From Domibacillus iocasae (lineage in GTDB: Bacteria > Bacillota > Bacilli > Bacillales > Domibacillaceae), in the NCBI RefSeq assembly GCF_001750285.1, contig NZ_MAMP01000021.1:358172-422171 (forward strand): DNA of 64,000 bases, written 5' to 3'. Below, piece after piece: positions 32,411 to 42,473 of this stretch (positions are counted from its first letter, which is position 1; each line of letters opens with the position of its first letter). A program made the position numbers and the translations under genes. The notes beneath the pieces were generated by a model, which saw only the letters and a program-made list of their open reading frames with translations, was not told the DNA's origin and did not search any database.

Positions 32411-34636
32411 ATGACAATTACGACTATTTCAGGAATTGATCAACTCTTACATACGCTGCAGCACGAATTCGGCGAGGGAAAAATCGGCCCGCTATTAAAA
32501 GTGAGCGAGCGCTGGACGGCAAAACGTCCGGATGCCGGCATGGACGAATGGTCAAAAGCGATGACGCTCGAAGCGCTCAGCTTTATGGACGAGGAAGAGC
32601 CGTATTGGACGTTTGTCGCGGCTCGGATTTATTTGCAGCAAATATACCGGGCGATTGCGGCGAAAAGAGGCGTGAATGCTGAGCATGTTTATACAGACTT
32701 TGCCGGGCACATTTACCGTGAGACAGAAAAAGGGCTTTATGATGAACGCCTGATCGGAGCATATACGAAAGAAGAGCTTCAAGAAATCGGCAAGCTCATT
32801 GAACCGGAACGAGATCAACTTTTTACATATATAGGACTGAAAATGCTGGTGGACCGCTACGTCGTCCGTGATTTTGACAAAACACCGGTAGAACTTCCGC
32901 AGGAACGCTGGCTTACGATCGCCATGACCCTTATGCAAAACGAAAAAGAAAACCGCCTGGCGAAAATTGCCGAATCATACTGGGCAATGAGTAATCTGTA
33001 TATGACGGTTGCGACACCGACCTTGTCGAATGCCGGCAAACCGTATGGACAGCTTTCGAGCTGTTTTATCGACACTGTTGACGACAGTTTACAGGGGATT
33101 TACGACAGCAATACGGATGTTGCGACCTTATCGAAATACGGCGGAGGCATCGGTGTGTATATGGGCAAAGTCCGCAGCCGGGGCTCGTCTATCCGTGGGT
33201 TTAAAGGCGCGTCAAGCGGCGTTATGCCATGGATTAAGCAGCTGAACAACACAGCGGTCAGCGTCGACCAGCTTGGCCAGCGCCAGGGCGCTGTGGCAGT
33301 CTATTTGGATGTTTGGCATAAAGATGTATTCGCCTTTTTAGACTTGAAACTAAATAATGGTGATGAACGTCTTCGGGCACATGATATTTTCACAGGGGTC
33401 TGCCTGCCGGATTTGTTTATGGAGCAGGTTGATGCGCGCGGCGAATGGCATTTATTTGACCCGCATGAAGTGCGCACAGTTATGGGCTTTTCGCTGGAAG
33501 ACTTTTATGACGAAGCGCGTGGAAAGGGTTCGTTCCGTGAAAAATATGAGCAGTGTGTACAAAACGAGCAGCTTTCCCGTGAAACGGTGCAGGCGATTGA
33601 TATTATGAAGCGGATTATGCGCTCGCAGCTTGAAACCGGTGTGCCGTTTATGTTTTACCGTGACGAAGTAAACCGAAGCAACCCGAATAAACATGAAGGG
33701 ATGATTTATTCGAGTAATTTGTGTACCGAAATTTTTCAAAATATGAGTGCGACTGAATTCGAATCAGTTCAGCTTGAAGGCGATATGATCGTCACACGCA
33801 AAAAGCCGGGCGACTTTGTTGTGTGCAACTTGTCATCAATTAACCTTGGTAAAGCGGTGCCGGCGGATGTACTTGATCGATTAATCCGCGTGCAGGTGCG
33901 CATGCTTGATAACGTTATTGACTTAAACATGATTCCGGTTCCGCAGGCGGAGCGGACGAACAGCCGATACCGCGGCATTGGGCTTGGCACATTCGGCTGG
34001 CATCATCTGCTCGCGCTGAAAAACATTCGCTGGGAAGCGGATGAAGCGGTTAAGTATGCAGACGAGCTGTACGAAACCATCGCCCGCTTGACGATTCAGG
34101 CATCAATGGAACTGGCCCAAGAAAAAGGGGCGTACCCTTTATTTGACGGATCAGACTGGCAGACAGGCGCTTATTTTGACAAGCGCGGCTACGAGGGAGC
34201 AGAATGGGATTCATTGCGTGAGGACGTACAGAAAAACGGCATGCGTAACGGCTATTTAATGGCGGTCGCGCCGAACTCGTCAACATCGATTATTGCCGGC
34301 AGCACCGCAAGCATCGATCCGATTTTCCAAAAAAGCTATTCCGAAGAAAAGAAAGATTACAAAATTCCAGTAACGGTACCAGATTTAAATGCAGAAACAA
34401 CATGGTACTACAAGTCGGCGTACTTTATCGACCAGCAGTGGACGCTGCGCCAGAACGCCGCACGCCAGCGCCATATTGACCAAGGTGTCTCGCTGAATTT
34501 ATATGTGCAAAATACGATCAAAGCAAAAGAACTGCTCGATCTGCATCTAGCTGCGTGGAACCAGGGGCTAAAAACAACTTATTACGTCCGGTCTACATCT
34601 GTTGAATTACTAGAATGCGAATCTTGCTCGAGCTAA
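32411..34636 (+). CDS. nrdA: Class I ribonucleoside-diphosphate reductase, alpha subunit
   Basis: A 741-residue catalytic subunit that reduces ribonucleotides to deoxyribonucleotides. Visible sites are the redox cysteine in YGQLSSCFID, the thiyl-radical cysteine with neighbours in YSSNLCTEIF, the second redox cysteine in DFVVCNLSSINLG, the phosphate-binding AVAPNSSTSIIAGS and a C-terminal swinging tail LECESCSS. An N-terminal region of about 100 residues may be an allosteric cone. No nrdI or nrdH gene is present, so class Ia is more likely than Ib; the symbol is a family-level choice. ATG 32411 follows AGGAGGAAC; the longer frame crosses the riboswitch terminator. B12-regulated. Confidence 0.93.
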   Translation: MTITTISGIDQLLHTLQHEFGEGKIGPLLKVSERWTAKRPDAGMDEWSKAMTLEALSFMDEEEPYWTFVAARIYLQQIYRAIAAKRGVNAEHVYTDFAGHIYRETEKGLYDERLIGAYTKEELQEIGKLIEPERDQLFTYIGLKMLVDRYVVRDFDKTPVELPQERWLTIAMTLMQNEKENRLAKIAESYWAMSNLYMTVATPTLSNAGKPYGQLSSCFIDTVDDSLQGIYDSNTDVATLSKYGGGIGVYMGKVRSRGSSIRGFKGASSGVMPWIKQLNNTAVSVDQLGQRQGAVAVYLDVWHKDVFAFLDLKLNNGDERLRAHDIFTGVCLPDLFMEQVDARGEWHLFDPHEVRTVMGFSLEDFYDEARGKGSFREKYEQCVQNEQLSRETVQAIDIMKRIMRSQLETGVPFMFYRDEVNRSNPNKHEGMIYSSNLCTEIFQNMSATEFESVQLEGDMIVTRKKPGDFVVCNLSSINLGKAVPADVLDRLIRVQVRMLDNVIDLNMIPVPQAERTNSRYRGIGLGTFGWHHLLALKNIRWEADEAVKYADELYETIARLTIQASMELAQEKGAYPLFDGSDWQTGAYFDKRGYEGAEWDSLREDVQKNGMRNGYLMAVAPNSSTSIIAGSTASIDPIFQKSYSEEKKDYKIPVTVPDLNAETTWYYKSAYFIDQQWTLRQNAARQRHIDQGVSLNLYVQNTIKAKELLDLHLAAWNQGLKTTYYVRSTSVELLECESCSS

Positions 34637-34648
34637 GGAGAGAATATC

Positions 34649-35689
34649 ATGACACTGATTGAAAAACGAAAATTGATGGACAAAGAAGCGCCAAACCGCT
34701 CCACGGCGATTGTTAATGGCCGTTCATCTAACGTCTTAAATTGGGATGACGTGAAATTTGACTGGGCGTATCCAAAATACAAACGGATGCTTGGGAATTT
34801 CTGGACACCATTTGAAATTAATATGAGCAATGACGTGAAGCAGTTTCCGGGTCTTTCAACTAATGAACGCGAAGCCTTTTTAAAAACAATTGGCCTGCTG
34901 GCGCTTCTTGACAGCATTCAAACCGATTACGCTGGCAAAGTAGCCGATTATTTAACAGATTCCAGCCTGCAGGCGCTGATGATTATTTTGGCGCAGCAGG
35001 AAGTTATTCATAACCACAGCTATTCGTACGTGTTATCGAGCCTTGTGCCGAAAGACGAGCAGGATCGAGTGTTTGATTACTGGCGGAGTGAGCCGGTGCT
35101 GGAGAAACGAAATGATTTTGTGATGAAAGGATATGAATCATTCGCGGAGCAGCCCACGGTCGAAAACATGCTGGATTCGATTGTGTATGATGTTATTTTA
35201 GAAGGTTTATTCTTTTATTCTGGATTCGCGTTCTTTTATCATCTTGCACGTCATCAAAAGATGGTCGCTTCTAGTACGATGATTAACTATATTAATCGCG
35301 ACGAGCAGCTTCACGTCGATTTGTTTGTGAAAATTTATCAGGAGCTGCTGAACGAATATCCAGAACTCGACACACCGGATCGTGCGGAAAAAGTGCAGGC
35401 GATTTTTAAAGAAGCGGCAGAACTCGAAATCGAATGGGCCCGTGATATTATTGGGGATAAAATTGAGGGACTGGATGTTGAGGACTTGGAGGCATACATT
35501 TATTTCTATGCTAACGTACGCTGTCAGCAGCTCGGCTATGAAAAGCCATATCCGGACTACCGGAAAAATCCGCTTAAATGGATTAAGGCGTACGAGGACG
35601 TAGACCTTGGCAAAACGGACTTTTTCGAGCAGCGGTCTCGTCAGTATGTGAAGGTAAATGTACAGGATAATGGGTTTGATGAATTATAA
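34649..35689 (+). CDS. nrdB: Class I ribonucleoside-diphosphate reductase, beta subunit
   Basis: A 346-residue R2 subunit holding the metal-radical cofactor. Ligands are visible in LLALLDSIQTDY, QEVIHNHSYSY (Glu, His and the radical Tyr four residues after the His), DVILEGLFFYSGF and NRDEQLHVDLF. The tyrosine is present, so a normal radical cofactor is expected. GGAGAGAA lies before the ATG, 12 bases after the alpha gene, and both are under the cobalamin riboswitch. A terminator follows. Confidence 0.94.
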   Translation: MTLIEKRKLMDKEAPNRSTAIVNGRSSNVLNWDDVKFDWAYPKYKRMLGNFWTPFEINMSNDVKQFPGLSTNEREAFLKTIGLLALLDSIQTDYAGKVADYLTDSSLQALMIILAQQEVIHNHSYSYVLSSLVPKDEQDRVFDYWRSEPVLEKRNDFVMKGYESFAEQPTVENMLDSIVYDVILEGLFFYSGFAFFYHLARHQKMVASSTMINYINRDEQLHVDLFVKIYQELLNEYPELDTPDRAEKVQAIFKEAAELEIEWARDIIGDKIEGLDVEDLEAYIYFYANVRCQQLGYEKPYPDYRKNPLKWIKAYEDVDLGKTDFFEQRSRQYVKVNVQDNGFDEL

Positions 35690-35700
35690 GGACTAACACG

Positions 35701-35746
35701 AAAGAGACTTTTGTCAGTAAGATTAGACAATAGTCTCTTTTTTCTT
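35701..35746 (+). terminator. Terminator of the nrd operon
   Basis: Stem AAAGAGACTTTTGTC/GACAATAGTCTCTTT with a TTTTT tail. Confidence 0.85.
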
Positions 35747-35855
35747 TACAAATAATTTCATTTATTTACATTATTTTTACACGCTATTTACATTATCCGT
35801 ACATTCATTCGCTAAACTGGCACAGAAAACTTAATTAGAGGAGGAATGACTGTAC

Positions 35856-38800
35856 ATGCACAGAAAACACTTTTATTCATTGGTACTCGCAAGCAGCTTA
35901 TCAGTTTCTTCACTTATAGCGCCAACACCGTTTGCTTCAGCAGAAGAAGCGCCTGCTGCGCAAATGGTGTTGGCGCCACCGATCATGATTACGGAAATAC
36001 TGCCAAACAGCAGCAATGTCGATAAATCAGATGCGTACGAATTCATTGAGCTGTACAACAACAGCAGCCAGCCGTTCCAGTTGAAAGATTACAAGCTTGT
36101 ATACGGATATCCGGACGGAAAAACAGCAGACTGGACATTTCAAGAAGATAAAGAGATCGCACCAGGCGAAACAATGGTCGTTTGGATTAAGCTTGAAAAT
36201 AAAGCGAATGAGTCCATCACATTGGCTGAATTCAATACAGAATTTGGCGCTTCATTAACAGATTCACAGTTTACATACATAGAATCTGCCGGAATGGCAA
36301 ATACGTCAGAGAGAAGCCTTTCCGTAGCAGATACAGCGGGTAATGTCTTGTCAACGTCTACTTATTTGCCCGGGGATGTAAGTGAAAACAAAGGTATTCA
36401 ATATAAACCCAGTGCTGACGGCAAAACGACGGACATTTTAACGTCAGCGGATTCGGCAACGCCTGGCACGTTAATCGAAGGGCAGAAACCGGAAGCGCCG
36501 GCTGAATTGGACGCAAAAGCCCCTGTGATTACTCACACACCGCTGGAATCCATTGAAGCCGGGAGTGATGTAACAATCCGTGCGTCTGTATCTGATGAAA
36601 CGAAAATAAACAATGTCAAAGTGTTTTATCAGCTTACAGAAGAGGGAGCGTGGCTTGAAAAAGAGATGACAGCAGGAGAAGACGGTTCATATGAAGCGGT
36701 TATTGGTGTATCTGAACTTTTATCAGATGGAGTAACATACCGGATCGAAGCATTTGACGGTCAAAACACGGCCAAAACAGAGGATTTTCTTGTTGCGGTG
36801 AGCGGACTGGATTATGATTCCCAAGCTGTGCCTGCATTGCTTGTGACAGAACTTGTACCGGACTCCACGAATGTAGGCAGTTCAGATGGGTACGAATTTA
36901 TTGAAGTGTATAACAACACAGATAAAGAGATTAATTTAAAAGATTATGCGCTCCGCTACCGATATCCGGCAGAGGGACCGGAAGCTGACCTGGTTTGGAA
37001 AGCGGAAAAAGAAGATATTATGCTGCCGGCGGGCGAAACCATCACGTATTGGATCATAAATGCTGCAAACCGAGATAAAACAGTGGCTGATTTCAACAGC
37101 CACTATGGGACAGATTTACAAGAGAATATAGATATTGTAAAAGTTTATTCGGGTGGTATGGCAAATGACAGCTCCCGTGGCGTCGCAATTGCAACGAACA
37201 CCGGTGTCGACGTCTCGGCCGCTTACTATTTCGACCAGCCGAATGTCGATGATTCAGCCGCAAACAAAGGTATTTTTTATGCGTTTCCGCGTCAAGCAGA
37301 CAGCAAAGATATGCGGAAATACAGCGCTGCTAAGGAAAATGCGACACCGGGGGCAGTAGCTTCCGTGCAGGTGCCGGCTGTTAAGAAGAAAACGACAGTA
37401 GATGAACAAGCGCCTGTTTTGACAGATATGACAGAAACAGCACCTGTATCAGCGCGCCAAAATGTAAAATTAACGTTTGACGCCTCTGACGACCAGTCTG
37501 TTAAAACAATGCGTTTATATTACAAAACAAAAGAAGCGGATGAGTACACGGCCGTTGATTTGGTCGAAAATTATGATACTGGCTTGTATTCCCATACTGT
37601 CTATTCTCCTGAATTGCTTGGCAAAGAAGGCGTGCAATACTTTGTCAAAGCATCTGATGGAACGAGTGAGATTGAAACAGAAGTGAAAGACATTTCGGTT
37701 TTAAATGACACGACTGAGAAAACAGGATTGAACGTAGAAGATGGATCGATTTTAAGCAAAATAGCAACGATTAAATCGTTTGGCAGAGATTCAACCTTAT
37801 TAATTGACGAACAAGATGTAACAAACGAAACGATTCCGTCATTGCCAACGAATGCTTATTTTGCATTTGATGTGAAAAAAGCCAACTTGTATTTCAAAAA
37901 CGGTGTGACGATTGGCGAAGAAACACTGCATATTTTTGATGATACGATTAACACGTACGAAACGATGACAGTGCCGGTTGATCCGTCGAAGTTTAAAATG
38001 GGTGAAGGAACGACCATGTCGATCCGCGCAGGGACGAAAGTATCACCTTTTGATACAAATTCAGAAGAAAATCGTGATGATTTTTATGTCAAAAATGTGC
38101 GCCTCGTGCTTGAAGACGGAACAACGATTTATGATGCGTCATACAACGATGCGGCGAAAGAAATTTCAATTGGAGACGGAGGCAGTGCCAAGCCTGTTGT
38201 TGATTTCACGTTTAACCTGCCGGATGAAGCATTTACAGCGAAATCATATCAATGGGATACGACAAAAAAAGCTGACGGCAATTATTCAATTAAAGCAGAA
38301 GGCTCAGCGTCTGCCATTGCCGAGGTTCAAGTTGACAATAGCGCACCCGTCATTACGCCATCTGTACAAGAAGGAGAACCATATAAAGGGGAATTTACCA
38401 TTAATGCCGAAGTGGGAGATGACTCGGGTGTAGAAACTTTAACTGCGCTGCTGGATGGCGAAGAAGTGTCTCTTCCACTTGATACCTCGTCTGCCAAACT
38501 GTCACCGGGCGCTCACACCGTAGAGTTTACAGCGATGGACCAAGCCGGTAATGAAGCAAAACAAACCGTCACATTTACCGTAGTGGAGGAACAGCCATAC
38601 GCACCGGAAGCTGCTTCACCAGCCGACGGAGAAAAGAATGTTAATCCGAACAACGCCAAGTTGCAGGTGAACGTAACCGACCCGACGAATGACACGCTGA
38701 ATGTCGATTTTTACCGTGGATATGAATATACAGCAAATGATGCGGAAGTACGTGTGTTTGAAAACAATACCGATCAGGAACCGCCAAAAGAAATGGTTCC

Positions 38801-40844
38801 AACAGGAGAAAAAGTCGTTTCGAACACGGAAAAAATGGCCCAATCAGATGGAGAGTACGTGGAAACGAAGTCTGTCGATAAATTTCCATATCACCGCTTT
38901 GAAGTAGCTGTAGATGAAAAAGTAGATGAAACGGACGAAATTGCCCTGCATTGGGAAGGAAAGTCATTGATTGGCCGGAAAGTATCGATGTATGTATGGA
39001 ACTATGCTTCGTCAAAGTGGGAATTGGAAGAGTGGAAAGTCGCGCAGGATGACAAAAATTTCACGCTGGCCGGTCAAGTAAGAGGAATGGATTACGTAAA
39101 AGATGAAAAAGTTCAGGTGATGGTTCAAGACGAAATCGCGTCAACACCTGAATTTGATTATTCGTTTATCTGGATGTCGGATACGCAATATTATTCAGAG
39201 AGCTATCCGCATATCTTTGAACGCATGACGAAATGGACAGCAGAACAAAAAGAGGCGATGAATCTAAAATATGTCTTCCATACTGGCGATCTCGTTGATG
39301 AAGCGGATCAGCCAATTCAGTGGGAGCGCGCAGATACGTATATGAAAACGCTGGATGATGCCCAAATTCCGTACGGCGTATTGGCTGGAAATCATGATGT
39401 TGGACATAAAACCGGGGATTATGATGAGTACAGCAAATATTTCGGTGAAGTGCGCTTTGCCCAAAAAGACTATTACGGAGAATCCTACAAAGACAATCGC
39501 GGTCATTATGACTTAATTAGTTCAAACGGCAACGATTTTATCATGCTGTATATGGGCTGGGGTGTAAACGAAGAAGATATCGCCTGGATGAATAAAGTAC
39601 TGACGGAACATCCAGACCGAAAAGCAATTATCAGTCTCCATGAATATTTGCTTGTGTCTGGCAACAGAAGCCCGATCGGTGATCAAGTATTTGAAGATGT
39701 CGTGAAGCAAAATGAAAATGTCATTGCGGTGTTATCCGGCCATTACCATGACAGCGAAACACTCATTGACGAAATTGATGATGACGGAGACGGGACAGCC
39801 GACCGGAAAGTATACCAGATGCTTGCGGACTATCAGGGTGGTCCAGAAGGCGGCCAGGGCTTCTTGCGGATGATGAAAGTGAATCCAGTTGACAATAAAA
39901 TTCACATGCAAACGTACTCGCCATATTTGGATCAGTATAATTATTACAGTCCGGTCGACTATCCAGGGAAAGATGAGTTTGCCATTGATGTCGATTTGAC
40001 GCCAAAAGAAAAAGTCGTAGCGACGGATTCATTTAACGCGGAAGTGTATACGGATGAAAAAATTGGATCGCAGACAGGCATAAAAGATGGCGAAATGGCA
40101 GAGGCGTCTTGGAGAAACCTTGAACGTTCTACCGACCATGGCTGGTACGTGAAAGTAAAAGACTCTTTTGGCGGAGACGTGCAATCTGATGTCTGGTCCT
40201 TTACAACAGGTTCACAAGGAAGTGGAAATGGAAACGGAGGCAGCACACCAGCACCAACTCTACCGCCGGTTATACCACCAGTGGGTGAAGGCCCAATTAT
40301 TGATGTGACGGACGAGATGATTGAAAAAGGCGAAGAGTCATGGACATTGACATCGGATCAGGAAAGCATCGAATGGGTACTGCCGAAAACAGTAATTGAT
40401 GCGGCCGTACAATCAGCGAAGCCGCTTCAAATGCAAACAGTTGAAGGACACAGCGTGCTTATTTCGCCAGAGGTACTTGTCCAAATGCAAAAGTCAGGCG
40501 AGGAAAAAGTATCTATCCAAATGAACGTATTGGACAAAAAAGCCGCTTCATTGCCGCCTGGACAAGTGCATAGCAGCGTAATGGATATAACGATCAAAGC
40601 AGGCGAAACAGATATTGCGTCGCTGGATGCGCCAGTCGAATTGCGTTTTAAATTAGAAGGAAAGATAAAAGCAGAAAAAACAACCGGTGCTTTTTATAAT
40701 GGAGCAACGAAGCGGTGGGAGTATGCAGGTGGCTACGAGGAAAATGGCTATTGGGTTATTCCGGTTTCTTGCTTGTCAATTTTTACGATTATGTCAGCCC
40801 AAGCCGCATTTGTCGATACAAAAGGCCACTGGGCAAAAAATTGA
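35856..40844 (+). CDS. Giant secreted lamin-tail/metallophosphoesterase protein, SLH anchor frameshifted
   Basis: A 1662-residue exported protein. A signal peptide (about 1-29) is followed by a lamin-tail domain (about 40-180; ITEILPNSSNVDKSDAYEFI), an Ig-like domain (about 220-315), a second lamin-tail domain (about 325-460), more Ig-like modules, and a calcineurin-like phosphoesterase (about 1095-1330; WMSDTQYY, FHTGDLVDEAD, LAGNHDVGH, LSGHYHDSE). Beta-rich modules follow. The frame ends in the first SLH repeat (FVDTKGHWAKN) because of an extra A in an A6 run near 40836-40841. The remaining SLH sequence lies downstream in other frames. The ATG follows GAGGAGG. The protein is probably released rather than wall-bound. 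Confidence 0.9.
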   Translation: MHRKHFYSLVLASSLSVSSLIAPTPFASAEEAPAAQMVLAPPIMITEILPNSSNVDKSDAYEFIELYNNSSQPFQLKDYKLVYGYPDGKTADWTFQEDKEIAPGETMVVWIKLENKANESITLAEFNTEFGASLTDSQFTYIESAGMANTSERSLSVADTAGNVLSTSTYLPGDVSENKGIQYKPSADGKTTDILTSADSATPGTLIEGQKPEAPAELDAKAPVITHTPLESIEAGSDVTIRASVSDETKINNVKVFYQLTEEGAWLEKEMTAGEDGSYEAVIGVSELLSDGVTYRIEAFDGQNTAKTEDFLVAVSGLDYDSQAVPALLVTELVPDSTNVGSSDGYEFIEVYNNTDKEINLKDYALRYRYPAEGPEADLVWKAEKEDIMLPAGETITYWIINAANRDKTVADFNSHYGTDLQENIDIVKVYSGGMANDSSRGVAIATNTGVDVSAAYYFDQPNVDDSAANKGIFYAFPRQADSKDMRKYSAAKENATPGAVASVQVPAVKKKTTVDEQAPVLTDMTETAPVSARQNVKLTFDASDDQSVKTMRLYYKTKEADEYTAVDLVENYDTGLYSHTVYSPELLGKEGVQYFVKASDGTSEIETEVKDISVLNDTTEKTGLNVEDGSILSKIATIKSFGRDSTLLIDEQDVTNETIPSLPTNAYFAFDVKKANLYFKNGVTIGEETLHIFDDTINTYETMTVPVDPSKFKMGEGTTMSIRAGTKVSPFDTNSEENRDDFYVKNVRLVLEDGTTIYDASYNDAAKEISIGDGGSAKPVVDFTFNLPDEAFTAKSYQWDTTKKADGNYSIKAEGSASAIAEVQVDNSAPVITPSVQEGEPYKGEFTINAEVGDDSGVETLTALLDGEEVSLPLDTSSAKLSPGAHTVEFTAMDQAGNEAKQTVTFTVVEEQPYAPEAASPADGEKNVNPNNAKLQVNVTDPTNDTLNVDFYRGYEYTANDAEVRVFENNTDQEPPKEMVPTGEKVVSNTEKMAQSDGEYVETKSVDKFPYHRFEVAVDEKVDETDEIALHWEGKSLIGRKVSMYVWNYASSKWELEEWKVAQDDKNFTLAGQVRGMDYVKDEKVQVMVQDEIASTPEFDYSFIWMSDTQYYSESYPHIFERMTKWTAEQKEAMNLKYVFHTGDLVDEADQPIQWERADTYMKTLDDAQIPYGVLAGNHDVGHKTGDYDEYSKYFGEVRFAQKDYYGESYKDNRGHYDLISSNGNDFIMLYMGWGVNEEDIAWMNKVLTEHPDRKAIISLHEYLLVSGNRSPIGDQVFEDVVKQNENVIAVLSGHYHDSETLIDEIDDDGDGTADRKVYQMLADYQGGPEGGQGFLRMMKVNPVDNKIHMQTYSPYLDQYNYYSPVDYPGKDEFAIDVDLTPKEKVVATDSFNAEVYTDEKIGSQTGIKDGEMAEASWRNLERSTDHGWYVKVKDSFGGDVQSDVWSFTTGSQGSGNGNGGSTPAPTLPPVIPPVGEGPIIDVTDEMIEKGEESWTLTSDQESIEWVLPKTVIDAAVQSAKPLQMQTVEGHSVLISPEVLVQMQKSGEEKVSIQMNVLDKKAASLPPGQVHSSVMDITIKAGETDIASLDAPVELRFKLEGKIKAEKTTGAFYNGATKRWEYAGGYEENGYWVIPVSCLSIFTIMSAQAAFVDTKGHWAKN

Positions 40845-41173
40845 AATTGAATCAATCGCTTCAAGGCTGATTAAAAGTGGGGAAATAGAAAGTATGTTTG
40901 CACCAGAGCGAAAACTCACTTGTGCTGCTTGTACGTGTCCTGCAAGTCCCTTTACACGAGTATGAGGGAACATTTGCAGACGTTCAACAGTCTGAAAAGT
41001 GGGCGGCAAGGCAAATTGAAGCAGTGAACTGGGCTGGAATTGTCTTTGGGAACAATGAACAGTTTGATCCAGATGCAGGCATTACACGCGAACAAATGGC
41101 TGCTATGATGATTCGAGCAATTCAATTTTCGAATCCGGAGATGCATTATCATTTAATGAATAAAATGGAGTAA
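40845..41173 (+). pseudogene. Displaced SLH repeats of the giant protein
   Basis: Removing one A from the A6 run near 40836-40841 restores IEIESIASRLIKSGEIESMF then APERKLT, the first SLH repeat. A second break follows near 40920, where an expected RAEF-type segment is missing and the frame changes by a deletion not divisible by three. Past it, VLLVRVLQV and a complete last repeat, FADVQQSEKWAARQIEAVNW...GITREQMAAMMIRAI, run to a stop at 41171-41173. Two independent lesions argue against a single sequencing error. Confidence 0.75.
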
Positions 41174-41174
41174 T

Positions 41175-41211
41175 AAAAAACGCCGGGAGCTTTTCGCTCC
41201 GGCGTTTTTTA
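41175..41211. terminator. Bidirectional terminator
   Basis: AAAAAACGCCGGGAGC/GCTCCGGCGTTTTTT, a long symmetric stem between the SLH relic and the convergent small gene. Confidence 0.9.
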
Positions 41212-41337
41212 TCTTGGACGGTATACTTTTGCTGCTTTTCGTTTGTTTAAATATTTTTTAACGATCGGGTAAACAACCGGACCGTATTTCATAGCCATTT
41301 TCATTAGATTTTTGAAGCCGCCTGATGAACGCGCCAT
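41209..41337 (-). CDS. Small basic protein (42 residues)
   Basis: MARSSGGFKNLMKMAMKYGP followed by VVYPIVKKYLNKRKAAKVYRPR, a short amphipathic/hydrophobic helix and a basic tail. It ends at a bidirectional terminator and has GGTGAG about seven bases before its ATG. It shares the KYG...YP.VK pattern with the product of 31452-31610. The function is unknown. Confidence 0.6.
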   Translation of the reverse strand: MARSSGGFKNLMKMAMKYGPVVYPIVKKYLNKRKAAKVYRPR

Positions 41338-41468
41338 ATTTTTTCTCACCTTTCCGTTTTCAGTTATGATTTATTACAAGTGTACCCGGCACTTTTGAAT
41401 GTTAAACATTTGATCGGGAAAGCTGATATAATGAGAGGCAATGAGAACTTTGGAAAGGACGTGCGTGT

Positions 41469-42341
41469 ATGGCTCTTCAAGCTGGAACAATCGCAACGCT
41501 GCATGTGAAAAATAGACAGGAATATGGCTGGTTTCTTGAGGATGAAGAAGAAGAGGCTGTATTGCTTCATAATAGTGAAGTGAGGGATGGATTTGAACCG
41601 AACGAGCCGGTTGAAGTCTTTTTGTATCAGGATCATGGCGGCCGGATGGCAGCAACAATGGACCGTCCGCTTATTACGCTCGGGGAATACGGATGGGTGG
41701 AAGTAGTCGGAGAAGAAATGAAGCTCGGCGTATTTGTCAATATCGGTATTTCAAAAGACGCGCTCGTGTCTGAAGATGACCTTCCATATAAATTCGAGGT
41801 GCGCCCGATTGAAGGGGACAAATTGTATTGCACGTTGAAACTCGATAAAAACGGCCGTTTGTTTGCGAAGCCGGCAACGGAAGAAAAGATTTGGGACATT
41901 GCGAAGCGGGCGAATAAAACGGATATGAACAAAGATTTTACTGGAATCGTCTACCGGACAGGCAAGGCAGGCACATGGATTATTACCGATGACATGCACC
42001 GGGCATTTTTGCATCCAACAGAACGGGAAGACGAACCGCGTGTCGGACAGACCGTTACAGGAAGAATTATTGATGTTCATGATGATGGTTCTGTGAACGT
42101 ATCACTTTTAGGCCGCCGGACAGAGCGCCAAAAAGATGATGCGGAAAGCATTTATGATTATTTAATGATTCGCGGCGGCAAAATGCCTTATTGGGATAAA
42201 AGCCTGCCGGAAGAAATCGAAAAACGTTTTGGCATCAGCAAAGGCGCATTTAAACGGGCGCTCGGCAAGCTGATGAAAGAAGGGAAGGCATATCAGGAAG
42301 ACGGCTGGACGTACGCCGGCGCAAAATCGGAAAGTGAATAA
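41469..42341 (+). CDS. cvfB: S1-domain RNA-binding protein CvfB (YitL-like)
   Basis: A 290-residue protein of the CvfB/YitL family: GTIATLHVKNRQEYGWFLED, then S1-like modules (GEEMKLGVFVNIGISKDALV; TVTGRIIDVHDDGSVNVSLL) and a C-terminal winged helix (PEEIEKRFGISKGAFKRALG, KEGKAYQEDGWTYAG). CvfB proteins bind RNA, and in Staphylococcus CvfB affects virulence factor expression. GGAAAGGAC precedes the ATG. It stands alone. Confidence 0.93.
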   Translation: MALQAGTIATLHVKNRQEYGWFLEDEEEEAVLLHNSEVRDGFEPNEPVEVFLYQDHGGRMAATMDRPLITLGEYGWVEVVGEEMKLGVFVNIGISKDALVSEDDLPYKFEVRPIEGDKLYCTLKLDKNGRLFAKPATEEKIWDIAKRANKTDMNKDFTGIVYRTGKAGTWIITDDMHRAFLHPTEREDEPRVGQTVTGRIIDVHDDGSVNVSLLGRRTERQKDDAESIYDYLMIRGGKMPYWDKSLPEEIEKRFGISKGAFKRALGKLMKEGKAYQEDGWTYAGAKSESE

Positions 42342-42435
42342 GCTGACCGGCGCCTCATTTTTTCGCGAGCAATTGTTTTCTTTCATGACCACATCCAGCT
42401 TTTCGTGAACAAATTCTGATAATCAATCGTAAACA

Positions 42436-42472
42436 AAAGGGACTTCGCCAGCAGGCAAAGTCCCTTTTGTTC
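42436..42472. terminator. Terminator of the permease gene
   Basis: AAAAGGGACTT/AAGTCCCTTTT hairpin just after the permease stop on the minus strand; symmetric, so it may act both ways. Confidence 0.75.
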
Positions 42473-42473
42473 A

